From NCBI RefSeq assembly GCF_018860825.1, contig NZ_JAHKPZ010000015.1, positions 310,001 to 374,000 on the forward strand: a stretch of 64,000 nt of DNA, given 5' to 3'. Shown here in pieces: positions 35,162 through 43,406 of this stretch. How positions within the stretch are numbered: position 1 is the first letter of the stretch; each line of letters starts with the position of its first letter. This stretch comes from Lacinutrix sp. C3R15. GTDB lineage: Bacteria; Bacteroidota; Bacteroidia; Flavobacteriales; Flavobacteriaceae. The notes beneath the pieces are model-generated. The model saw only the letters and a list, made by a program, of their open reading frames with translations. It searched no databases and was not told the origin of the DNA. A program made the translations under genes and the position numbers.

Positions 35162-35548
35162 TTAATTTAAAGCAAAAGGAGCACTTAATTTAAAAGTAGG
35201 TATTGCAACATGAAATTTTGTAGTATTACTAAAATTTACCATTTCATAATACCCTTTCATGGCTCCAAAAGGAGAGGTAAGTAAGCAGCCAGAATTATAG
35301 GTGTGCGATTCTCCTGGTTTTAAAACAGGTTTTTTGCCAATAACCCCTTCACCCGAAACAATTACAACATGGTTTAGTGCATCTAAAATGGTCCAATGTC
35401 TTGCATTAAGTTGCACAGAGTCTTTGCTCTGGTTTTCAATAGTAATCTCATATCCAAAGGCAAACTGTATTTTATAATTTTTATAAAAAGTGCCTTCAAA
35501 AGTAGTATCTACCGAAATTTTTATGCCTTTTGTTACTTGTTGAACCAT
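35162..35548 (-). CDS. apaG: ApaG family protein
   Basis: ApaG proteins are small fibronectin-III-like beta-sandwich proteins of unclear biochemical role, linked to cobalt/magnesium tolerance in enterics. The 128 residues include FAFGYEITIENQSKDSVQLNAR-like strands, HWTILDALNHVVIVSGEGVIGKKPVLKPGESHTY, and the tail GCLLTSPFGAMKGYYEM. It lies 98 bases downstream of the T9SS plug-type gene on the same strand; this adjacency is one I recall from other flavobacteria. It could be co-transcribed with that gene. Confidence 0.92.
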   Translation of the reverse strand: MVQQVTKGIKISVDTTFEGTFYKNYKIQFAFGYEITIENQSKDSVQLNARHWTILDALNHVVIVSGEGVIGKKPVLKPGESHTYNSGCLLTSPFGAMKGYYEMVNFSNTTKFHVAIPTFKLSAPFALN

Positions 35549-35646
35549 TGTAAGTTTCTTAATAATCTAGGGTTGTACTTGTTAAAAATACTAAAAAAAG
35601 GAATGGAATTATCTTGATTTTGTATGAAGATAGTAATTTTTTTTAA

Positions 35647-36900
35647 TTAATTAGTAATATTAACAGAACTAGCTTCGCCTAAACCAATAATTTTATCATA
35701 TCGTGCACCTAAATCTCTATAATATACAAGTACTTTGTAATCGTTTTCAGTTTGCCAAAAATTTCCGCTAATAGCGCCTTCATCAATATTTCCGTTTTTA
35801 TCTACAACTACATATTTGTAATTATAAAACCCTTGTTTTAAAAGCATTTTGTTTTGATACACTCCTCGTTCTGGATTAAAAATCATTTTGGTACTCTCAT
35901 CTAAAGTGTAATTATTAAAATTACCATACACATATACGTTTTTGTCTTGAGGTAGTTCGTCTATTAATAAAGAGAAATACATCCATACATAGTCTGCCTC
36001 AATACTTGAGTTGGTAGCATCTATAGCAGTTACTAAGTAATTACCATTAATATCTGGGTTGTAGGTATAAGCTTTATCGTATCTTGTGGTATTGGTGAAT
36101 AAGAAATTTTCATACAGGTCTTTTAAATTTATAAATTGTACTCCTGTATTGGCAGCTCTTACATCTTTATTTTCAAACCATAAATATTCATTTCCAGCCC
36201 AAAAGCTAGTTTCTTTAGTGTACTTATAAATAAGTTCATTACCAAGTGTGTACATTGGCTGTATGCCAGAAATAGCAGTATTTAAATTGTTGTTTTGTAC
36301 TATAACTGTTTTAATGTTTTGTTTAGGGTTGTTAATTTGCGTGCTACCAGAAGATATGGTAATGTCAACAGTTTGTTTGTTTTCTATATCTCTTACATCA
36401 CGAGAACGTTTTACAGCAACACCAACATTAACCTTGTCTTCATAAATCATAAATTTTCTTGAAAAAACAAGCTCGTCATAGTCGTTGTAAATTTTAAGCA
36501 TATAGTTTCCAGAAACTTTTAAGCTACGTGTTTGCTCATTAGGAATTGTAAGTTGGTAGTTAGAATATATTTGTAGTGTATTAAAAGAATTTTCATAAGT
36601 TCTTATGCGTTGTTTGTCAAAACCTTCTAAGTATTCCATTTTAAATAAAACCGAAGGCGTCCAGTCATAATTATAATGTTCAATCTCATAATAATAATCT
36701 TCTTCATACCCATTTAAAGCATCAAACTCTAGATTTAAGTATTCGCCAAGTTTTAAAACAGGGAGTTGGCTTTCTGTAGTATTGCTCTTAAAAGTTATGG
36801 TTTTTATATAATCAGGCGGAGCAATTTCTTGGGCAACTTGTGCAAAAAGTGTAGTTGAAAATAAAAAAGAGACGATTAAATGTTTGAAGTTCACAAGCAT
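35647..36900 (-). CDS. DUF5103 / type IX secretion plug-type protein
   Basis: This 417-residue exported protein has a signal peptide of about 21 residues ending LFAQ. The N-terminal beta domain begins PPDYIKTITFKSN and contains YYYEIEHYNYDWTPS. A second beta domain spans roughly 160-320, and a C-terminal segment ends GARYDKIIGLGEA. I identify it with DUF5103, the family of the Plug protein that seals the periplasmic side of the SprA translocon in Flavobacterium johnsoniae. If correct, it prevents leakage through an idle T9SS channel. It lies upstream of apaG. Confidence 0.78.
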   Translation of the reverse strand: MLVNFKHLIVSFLFSTTLFAQVAQEIAPPDYIKTITFKSNTTESQLPVLKLGEYLNLEFDALNGYEEDYYYEIEHYNYDWTPSVLFKMEYLEGFDKQRIRTYENSFNTLQIYSNYQLTIPNEQTRSLKVSGNYMLKIYNDYDELVFSRKFMIYEDKVNVGVAVKRSRDVRDIENKQTVDITISSGSTQINNPKQNIKTVIVQNNNLNTAISGIQPMYTLGNELIYKYTKETSFWAGNEYLWFENKDVRAANTGVQFINLKDLYENFLFTNTTRYDKAYTYNPDINGNYLVTAIDATNSSIEADYVWMYFSLLIDELPQDKNVYVYGNFNNYTLDESTKMIFNPERGVYQNKMLLKQGFYNYKYVVVDKNGNIDEGAISGNFWQTENDYKVLVYYRDLGARYDKIIGLGEASSVNITN

Positions 36901-36986
36901 ATATTTAATGTTTTGCAGTAAATATAAGCAAATTTTATGCCTTAAAAAGCCGTAATACGGTTCTGATTAAATTTCTTTTTAAATTA

Positions 36987-37018
36987 TTGTGAAAACGGAT
37001 TAGTTATTTGTAAATTTG
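36987..37018 (+). promoter_or_regulatory. Promoter of nqrABCDEF
   Basis: TTG (36987-36989) is followed after 21 bases by TAAATTTG (37011-37018), a full match to the flavobacterial TTG/TAnnTTTG promoter. The leader to nqrA would be about 55 bases. It is the best promoter in the window. Confidence 0.65.
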
Positions 37019-37081
37019 CCTCGATTTTTAAGTGACTTAAGAATTATAAACACTATAACTATTAACAAATAGATTAATAAT

Positions 37082-38437
37082 ATGTCAAACGACATTAAGA
37101 TTAAAAAAGGTCTAGATATTAAGTTAAAAGGAACTGCAGAGAAGGCAAAAGAAAATGCCATTGTCAGTAATTTCTATTCTATAAGACCAGAAGACTTCCA
37201 CAGTGTTATACCAAAATTAATTGCTAAAGTTGGAACTAAAGTAAAAGCAGGAGAACCTGTTTTTTACAGTAAAGCTAATGAAGCATTGAAATTTGTTTCT
37301 CCAGTTTCTGGTGAGATAATAGACATTCCTCGTGGAGCAAAACGTAAAATTTTAGCAGTTAAAATTCAAGCAGACAAAGAGCAGTCTTACCAAGATAATG
37401 GTAAGTTTAATGTGGATGCCGCAAAAGCAGAAGACGTTAAAGCACATTTGTTAGCTTCAGGATGTTGGCCTTTTATTAGGCAACGTCCCTATGATGTGAT
37501 TGCAAACCCAGAAAAAGCACCGAAAGCTATTTTTATTTCTGCTTATGCATCTGCACCTTTGGTGGCAGATTTAGATTTTACCCTACAAGGTAAAGAAGCA
37601 GAACTACAAGCAGCAATTACTGCTTTAACAAAGTTAACAGAAGGCCAAGTGCATGTGTCTGTAGGTAAAAATGGTAACTCACCATTAGCAAAAGTTTCTG
37701 GTGCTACTATTCATACTGTTTCAGGTCCGCATCCTTCAGGAAATGTAGGTACACAAATAAACAAAATAGATCCTGTTAATAAAGGTGAGGTTGTTTGGAC
37801 AGTAAATGCACAAGACCTTGTTATTATTGGTGAATTATTGTTAACTGGAAAATTTAATGCAGAACGTATTGTCGCTCTTGCAGGTTCTTCTGTTAAAAAA
37901 CCAAGATATTTTGTTACTAAATTAGGAGCCGAAGTTGCTTCCATGATTTATGATAATGGTGTAGATAAAAACCAGAGTATTAGAATCATTTCAGGAAATG
38001 TATTAAGCGGTAAGCAAGTACAACCAGATGGCTTTTTAGATTATTATAGCAATACTATTACTGTAATACCAGAAGGTGATGATTATGAGTTCTTTGGTTG
38101 GAACAAGCCTGTTTTTAATAAGGTGTCTACCTCAAGAGCATTTACATTTTCATGGTTAACACCTAATAAAGAATACGATTTAACTACCAATACTAATGGT
38201 GAGCATCGTGCCTTTGTTACAACAGGAACCTATGAAGAAGTTTTTCCTCTAGATATATACCCAATGCAAATTTTAAAAGCATGTATGTATAAAGATTTAG
38301 ACGAAATGGAAGCTTTAGGAATGTACGAAGTTGCTCCTGAAGATTTTGCTTTAACAGAGTTTGTATGTGTATCTAAACAACCACATCAAGATATTATTAG
38401 AAAAGGTTTAGACTTAATGCTAAAAGAGATAGGATAA
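37082..38437 (+). CDS. nqrA: Na+-translocating NADH:quinone reductase subunit A
   Basis: This is the peripheral cytoplasmic subunit of the Na+-NQR complex, which moves electrons from NADH to quinone and pumps sodium out. The 451 residues begin with a biotinyl-lipoyl-like region (IKKGLDIKLKG, then KPV-type AGEPVFYSK), followed by VSVGKNGNSPLAKV and SGPHPSGNVGTQINKIDPV, which are conserved in NqrA. Its stop overlaps the nqrB start by one base (TAATG), so the genes are translationally coupled. Confidence 0.97.
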   Translation: MSNDIKIKKGLDIKLKGTAEKAKENAIVSNFYSIRPEDFHSVIPKLIAKVGTKVKAGEPVFYSKANEALKFVSPVSGEIIDIPRGAKRKILAVKIQADKEQSYQDNGKFNVDAAKAEDVKAHLLASGCWPFIRQRPYDVIANPEKAPKAIFISAYASAPLVADLDFTLQGKEAELQAAITALTKLTEGQVHVSVGKNGNSPLAKVSGATIHTVSGPHPSGNVGTQINKIDPVNKGEVVWTVNAQDLVIIGELLLTGKFNAERIVALAGSSVKKPRYFVTKLGAEVASMIYDNGVDKNQSIRIISGNVLSGKQVQPDGFLDYYSNTITVIPEGDDYEFFGWNKPVFNKVSTSRAFTFSWLTPNKEYDLTTNTNGEHRAFVTTGTYEEVFPLDIYPMQILKACMYKDLDEMEALGMYEVAPEDFALTEFVCVSKQPHQDIIRKGLDLMLKEIG

Positions 38438-39642
38438 TGGGTTTAAAAAGTAGTTTACATAACTTAAAAGAAAAGTATAAAGGCACCAAAATGGCCCCTG
38501 CGTTTAACGCAATACATACTTTTTTATACTTGCCAAATGAGACCACACATAATGGAACTCATATAAAAGCAGCAGATGATTTAAAACGTACCATGAATAC
38601 GGTAATCATGGCACTTATACCATGTTTAATATTTGGTATGTTTAACGCTGGTTACCAACACCACTTAGCTTCAGGAGCAATTGAAGCTGCTAACGGGTTT
38701 TTTAGCAGTTCTTTTTGGGCTTGGGATAACTTAGTAATAGGACTTGTAAAAGTGTTACCACTTGTTATTGTTTCTTACGGAGTTGGTTTACTTATCGAAT
38801 TTATTTTTGCAGTAATTAAAGGACACGAAGTAGAAGAAGGGTATTTAGTAACAGGAATGTTAGTACCTCTTATTGTTCCAATTGATATTCCATTATGGAT
38901 GCTTGCAGTAGCAGTAGCCTTTGGAGTTGTTATTGGTAAAGAAGTTTTTGGTGGTACAGGAATGAATATTCTTAATCCAGCATTAACCATTCGTGCATTT
39001 TTATTCTTTGCATATCCTACTTGGATGTCTGGAGATAAAGTTTGGGTGGAAGGTGCTAAAGAATTAGCAGGTACTCCAGACGCTATTTCAGGAGAAACCA
39101 TTTTAGGAACACTAGCACAAAATCATGATGTTACTCACTCTGTAGCAGATATGTTTTTAGGATTTATTCCTGGTTCTGTTGGTGAAACATCGACACTTTT
39201 AATTTTATTAGGAGCATTATTCTTAATCTTCTCTAAAATAGGAAGCTGGAGAATTATGTTATCTTCTTGTGTTGGTGCTTTAGTAATGGGCTTAATATTT
39301 AATGGTGTTGTTAGTTCTGGTTGGATAACCGAAACAAGCAAGTTTTATGGCTTAATGAGTACAGAATTTTGGCATCACTTACTTATTGGTGGTTTTGCCT
39401 TTGGTACTGTGTTTATGGCAACAGATCCTGTTACAGCATCACAAACCAATAAAGGAAAATGGATATACGGATTCTTAATAGGTTTCATCTCTATATTAAT
39501 TAGAGTATTTAATCCTGCTTATCCAGAAGGAGTAATGTTAGCCATTCTATTAATGAATGTATTTGCTCCAACTATTGACCATTATGTGGTTCAAGCAAAT
39601 GTTAAGAAAAGAATGAAACGTCTAAAAGCAAAAATCGCATAA
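38437..39642 (+). CDS. nqrB: Na+-NQR subunit B (covalent FMN and quinone-site subunit)
   Basis: This integral membrane subunit has about ten hydrophobic segments and carries covalent FMN, riboflavin and part of the sodium path. EVFGGTGMNILNPALTIRAFLFFAYP is conserved. The FMN-attachment Thr should be Thr221, in DAISGET rather than the usual SGAT, so the Ala before it is Glu. FMN is attached by ApbE, encoded at 46790. Length is 401 residues. The gene sits between nqrA (1-base overlap) and nqrC (2-base gap). Confidence 0.96.
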   Translation: MGLKSSLHNLKEKYKGTKMAPAFNAIHTFLYLPNETTHNGTHIKAADDLKRTMNTVIMALIPCLIFGMFNAGYQHHLASGAIEAANGFFSSSFWAWDNLVIGLVKVLPLVIVSYGVGLLIEFIFAVIKGHEVEEGYLVTGMLVPLIVPIDIPLWMLAVAVAFGVVIGKEVFGGTGMNILNPALTIRAFLFFAYPTWMSGDKVWVEGAKELAGTPDAISGETILGTLAQNHDVTHSVADMFLGFIPGSVGETSTLLILLGALFLIFSKIGSWRIMLSSCVGALVMGLIFNGVVSSGWITETSKFYGLMSTEFWHHLLIGGFAFGTVFMATDPVTASQTNKGKWIYGFLIGFISILIRVFNPAYPEGVMLAILLMNVFAPTIDHYVVQANVKKRMKRLKAKIA

Positions 39643-39644
39643 CG

Positions 39645-40391
39645 ATGGAAAATAAAACAGACAAAAATTCATATACTATTATTTTTGCCATTGCCATGGT
39701 AATTGTAGTAGGAGGTTTGCTAGCTTTTACGGCTTCTGCATTAAGACCTAAAATTGATAGTAACCAAAGATTAGAAAAGCAACAAAATATCTTGTATGCT
39801 ATGGGTATTAACGAAAATGAAGGAAATTCTGCCATTTTTGTTTCTACAGATAAAGCTCCAGAATTGTTTAATCAATACATAAAAAAACAATTAGTAATTG
39901 AAGGAGATAAAGTATCTGAAAACGATAAAGCATATTTAATTGATGTAAAAAAAGAACAAACAAGCGCAAAAGCTGGTAACGTAAGAAAACTTCCTTTATT
40001 TGTTGGAGAAAAAGATGGTCAAACATTTTATATAGCTCCTATTAGAGGAAAAGGACTTTGGGATGCAGTTTGGGCTTATATAGCAATGGATGAAAACATG
40101 GTTGTACAAGGTGCTTATTTTGATCATAAAGGAGAAACAGCAGGTTTAGGTGCAAACATTAAACAACGTTTCTTTATGGATGACTTTATAGGAGAACACC
40201 TAAAGTCTAACGGAAGCTTTAAAGGTATTAATATCTCTAAAAGTAATAACGATCCTAAAAATTTAGATAAAACAGATAATGAGGTAGATGCAATAGCTGG
40301 TGCAACAATTACTGGAGATGGTGTTTCTGCAATGATTAAATCAGAGCTTAAACAATATGTACCTTATTTTGATAACTTAAAAAACAATTAA
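39645..40391 (+). CDS. nqrC: Na+-NQR subunit C (covalent FMN subunit)
   Basis: This subunit has one N-terminal membrane helix (about residues 9-30) and a large periplasmic FMN-binding domain. The attachment site appears as DAIAGATIT with Thr221 as the likely FMN-bearing residue; the usual Ser of SGAT is Ala here. GKGLWDAVWAYIAMD and HKGETAGLGANI are typical of the family. Length is 248 residues. It starts two bases after nqrB and ends three bases before nqrD. Confidence 0.96.
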   Translation: MENKTDKNSYTIIFAIAMVIVVGGLLAFTASALRPKIDSNQRLEKQQNILYAMGINENEGNSAIFVSTDKAPELFNQYIKKQLVIEGDKVSENDKAYLIDVKKEQTSAKAGNVRKLPLFVGEKDGQTFYIAPIRGKGLWDAVWAYIAMDENMVVQGAYFDHKGETAGLGANIKQRFFMDDFIGEHLKSNGSFKGINISKSNNDPKNLDKTDNEVDAIAGATITGDGVSAMIKSELKQYVPYFDNLKNN

Positions 40392-40394
40392 TTT

Positions 40395-41039
40395 ATGGGA
40401 CTTTTATCAAAAAAAGACGCAGCATTAATTACAGATCCATTAGCAGATAATAACCCAATTACTATACAAGTACTAGGTATATGTTCCGCATTAGCAATTA
40501 CTGCAGAATTAGAAGCTGCAATTGTAATGTCTGTTTCGGTATTATTTGTATTAGGAATTGGTAACGTGGTTATCTCTTTAATGAGAAACATTATACCTTC
40601 AAAAATTAGAATTATTGTACAACTAATTGTAGTTGCTGCATTAGTAATTATAGTAGATCAAGTACTAAAAGCTTTTGCTTACGAGCTAAGTAAAACCCTT
40701 TCGGTATTTGTAGGATTAATTATTACAAACTGTATCATTATGGGGCGTTTTGAAGCTTTTGCTTTAGCAAACGGACCTTGGAAATCTTTTCTTGACGGAA
40801 TTGGTAACGCTTTAGGATATGGTGTTATTTTAATAATCGTAGCATTTTTTAGAGAACTTCTAGGAGCAGGTACTTTATTAGGTATTCCTGTATTAGGAGA
40901 TCCTATTGAAAAAACAGGATTATACGCATTAGGTTACGAAAATAATGGTTTTATGATTATGCCTCCAATGGCATTAATTGTTGTAGGAATTATTATTTGG
41001 GTACAACGTAGTAGAAACAAAGCATTAATTGAAGATTAA
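40395..41039 (+). CDS. nqrD: Na+-NQR subunit D
   Basis: This integral membrane subunit has about six hydrophobic segments in 214 residues and is related to RnfE. ITADPLADNNPITIQVLGICSALAIT-like segments and FVGLIITNCIIMGRFEAFA are conserved. The Cys in TNCI and the equivalent Cys in NqrE bind the intramembrane iron centre of the complex. It is coupled to nqrC with a three-base gap. Confidence 0.96.
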   Translation: MGLLSKKDAALITDPLADNNPITIQVLGICSALAITAELEAAIVMSVSVLFVLGIGNVVISLMRNIIPSKIRIIVQLIVVAALVIIVDQVLKAFAYELSKTLSVFVGLIITNCIIMGRFEAFALANGPWKSFLDGIGNALGYGVILIIVAFFRELLGAGTLLGIPVLGDPIEKTGLYALGYENNGFMIMPPMALIVVGIIIWVQRSRNKALIED

Positions 41040-41068
41040 GCTAGTAACTACTCACAAACTATAAAAAA

Positions 41069-41782
41069 ATGGAACATTTAGAATTATTTTTAAAATCGAT
41101 ATTTATAGATAACATGGTATTTTCCGTATTCTTAGGAATGTGTTCATACCTTGCAGTATCTAAAAAAGTAAGCACAGCTGTTGGTTTAGGTGCAGCGGTA
41201 ATTTTTGTACTTGCTATAACAGTACCTTTAAACTGGTTATTAGATCAGTATGTGTTACAACCAGGAGCATTACAGTGGTTAGGTGCAGAATATGCAGACT
41301 ATGATTTAAGTTTTCTTTCTTTTATCATGTTTATTGCAACCATTGCAACCATGGTACAATTAGTAGAAATTGTGGTTGAAAAGTTTTCACCATCACTATA
41401 TAATTCATTAGGTATTTTCTTACCATTAATTGCGGTAAACTGTGCCATTTTAGGTGGTTCTTTATTTATGCAATCTCGTGAAATTCCAACATTAAGCTTA
41501 GCTACCGTTTACGGTATAGGTTCTGGAATAGGATGGTTTTTAGCTATTTTAGCAATTGCAGCTATTCGTGAAAAAATTAGATATTCTAACGTACCTCCTG
41601 CATTAAGAGGTTTAGGAATTACATTTATCATTACAGGTTTAATGGCTATTGGTTTTATGAGTTTTGGTGGAATGTTAACAGGAGGAGACGAAGAAGCTAA
41701 AGAGGATACTACCGCACAAATTGAAACTGTAGATCAAGAAAGCACAAAAGAGTTAGCTAACAATACAATAACAAATGACTAA
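41069..41782 (+). CDS. nqrE: Na+-NQR subunit E with extended acidic C-terminus
   Basis: This integral membrane subunit is related to RnfA and pairs with NqrD in inverted topology. [12 protein letters not shown] and [11 protein letters not shown] carry Cys residues for the shared iron centre. The core ends near residue 203; a further 34 or so hydrophilic, acidic residues ([19 protein letters not shown] and on) extend past the roughly 200-residue length of the Vibrio protein. The stop overlaps the upstream choice of nqrF start by eight bases. Confidence 0.96.
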   Translation: MEHLELFLKSIFIDNMVFSVFLGMCSYLAVSKKVSTAVGLGAAVIFVLAITVPLNWLLDQYVLQPGALQWLGAEYADYDLSFLSFIMFIATIATMVQLVEIVVEKFSPSLYNSLGIFLPLIAVNCAILGGSLFMQSREIPTLSLATVYGIGSGIGWFLAILAIAAIREKIRYSNVPPALRGLGITFIITGLMAIGFMSFGGMLTGGDEEAKEDTTAQIETVDQESTKELANNTITND

Positions 41783-43097
41783 CATGATATTAGCAGCAAG
41801 TACATTAGGAACCATATTAGCAACTGTAGCAGCTTTTTTACTAGTAATTTTATTATTAGTAACTCTGTTATTATTTGTAAAACAAAAATTGTCTCCATCT
41901 GGTCCTGTAAAGATTAAGATTAACGGAGAACGTGAAATAGAAGTAGCTTCTGGAGATAGTTTATTATCTACTTTAGGATCTCAAAAAATATTTTTACCAT
42001 CAGCATGTGGTGGTGGTGGTACATGTATTCAATGTGAATGCCACGTACTTTCTGGTGGAGGAGAAGCATTACCTACTGAAACTCCTCACTTTTCAAGAAA
42101 AGAATTAGCACATGGAGCGCGTTTATCTTGTCAGGTAAAAGTGAAACAAGACATGGAAATTACTATTCCTGAAGAAGTTTTCGGAATTAAAAAATGGGAA
42201 GCAACAGTAGTTTCTAACTACAATGTAGCAACTTTTATTAAAGAGTTTGTAGTTGAAATTCCTGAGGATATGGATTACAAAGCTGGAGGGTATATTCAAA
42301 TTGAAATCCCTAACTGTGAAGTAAAATATGCAGATATGGATATTACTGCACATCCAGATGATCATCCAGGAGAACCAAATAAATTTGAAGCAGATTGGGA
42401 CAAGTTTGGTTTAAGACCTTTGGTTATGAAAAATGATGAACTTGTAGAAAGAGCCTACTCTATGGCTTCTTACCCTGCAGAAGGAAGAAGAATTATGCTT
42501 AATGTGCGTGTAGCAACACCTCCTTTTGATAGAGCTAAAGGTGGCTGGATGGATGTAAATCCAGGAGTAGCATCTTCTTATATATTTAACCAAAAAGTAG
42601 GAGATAAAGTAACTATTTCAGGTCCTTATGGTGAGTTCTTTATTAATGAGTCTGATGCCGAAATGTTATATGTAGGTGGTGGAGCAGGTATGGCACCAAT
42701 GCGTTCACATTTATATCAATTATTCAGAACCATTAAAACAGGAAGAAAAGTTACTTATTGGTATGGAGGACGTTCTAAAGCAGAATTATTCTATATTCAC
42801 TACTTTAGAGCATTAGAAAAAGATTTCCCTAACTTCAAATTCTTTATTGCATTATCTGATCCAACTGAAGCAGATAATTGGAAAGTTAAAAAGGATATTA
42901 ATGATGAAGAAGGAGACGGGTTTGTAGGATTTATTCACCAAGTAGTAATAGATCAATATTTATCTAAACATGAAGCACCAGAAGATTTAGAATTATATTT
43001 CTGTGGTCCACCATTAATGAACCAAGCGGTTCAAAAAATGGGAGAAGATTTTGGTATGGATGATGAAAATATCCGTTTTGATGACTTTGGAGGTTAA
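41775..43097 (+). CDS. nqrF: Na+-NQR subunit F (NADH dehydrogenase, 2Fe-2S and FAD)
   Basis: This is the electron-entry subunit. An N-terminal membrane helix (about 8-30) is followed by a 2Fe-2S ferredoxin domain with [16 protein letters not shown] and a fourth Cys in RLSCQV, then an FAD/NAD(P)H reductase domain with RAYSMASYP (FAD), [13 protein letters not shown] and [12 protein letters not shown] (NADH). It has 440 residues. The start may be the ATG at 41775, overlapping nqrE, or the ATG at 41784, which gives the MILAAS N-terminus usual in relatives. A terminator follows 55 bases after the stop. Confidence 0.97.
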   Translation: MTNMILAASTLGTILATVAAFLLVILLLVTLLLFVKQKLSPSGPVKIKINGEREIEVASGDSLLSTLGSQKIFLPSACGGGGTCIQCECHVLSGGGEALPTETPHFSRKELAHGARLSCQVKVKQDMEITIPEEVFGIKKWEATVVSNYNVATFIKEFVVEIPEDMDYKAGGYIQIEIPNCEVKYADMDITAHPDDHPGEPNKFEADWDKFGLRPLVMKNDELVERAYSMASYPAEGRRIMLNVRVATPPFDRAKGGWMDVNPGVASSYIFNQKVGDKVTISGPYGEFFINESDAEMLYVGGGAGMAPMRSHLYQLFRTIKTGRKVTYWYGGRSKAELFYIHYFRALEKDFPNFKFFIALSDPTEADNWKVKKDINDEEGDGFVGFIHQVVIDQYLSKHEAPEDLELYFCGPPLMNQAVQKMGEDFGMDDENIRFDDFGG

Positions 43098-43406
43098 AAT
43101 AAATTAACCATTAATGTTATTAATTTAGTCAAGTCTACAAAGTTATACTATAAAACCCAACACATTTGTGTTGGGTTTTTTTATGCATATTAGATTTTTT
43201 TTAATACATAAGATTACAACTATTAATAGCTTTCATGTAGATGTCTTATGTTTTAGTAGTGTTTCCTGTGACTATTTATAGCGTATAGTGATAAAAATTA
43301 ATTCGTATTACTTTTCTTATAAATTTTAACAGTTTTATTATCACCTTAAAGTTAAATTGATTTTAAATTTTATTTATCTTGTAGGCATAAAATAATAGTA
43401 AAAATA
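43098..43406. other. Intergenic region after nqrF
   Basis: These 309 bases hold the nqr terminator (43152-43180) and about 220 bases of AT-rich sequence before the secreted metalloprotease. No ORF is credible. A near match to a -7 box (TTATCTTG near 43374) could serve the protease gene, but it is not exact. Confidence 0.5.
43152..43180 (+). terminator. Terminator of the nqr operon
   Basis: AAAACCCAACACA pairs perfectly with TGTGTTGGGTTTT and a T-run follows. It closes the nqrABCDEF transcript. Confidence 0.88.

Noticed and set aside
41775-41784. Possible frameshift between nqrE and nqrF
   Set aside because: Both proteins are complete in their own frames; the short overlap is ordinary translational coupling.
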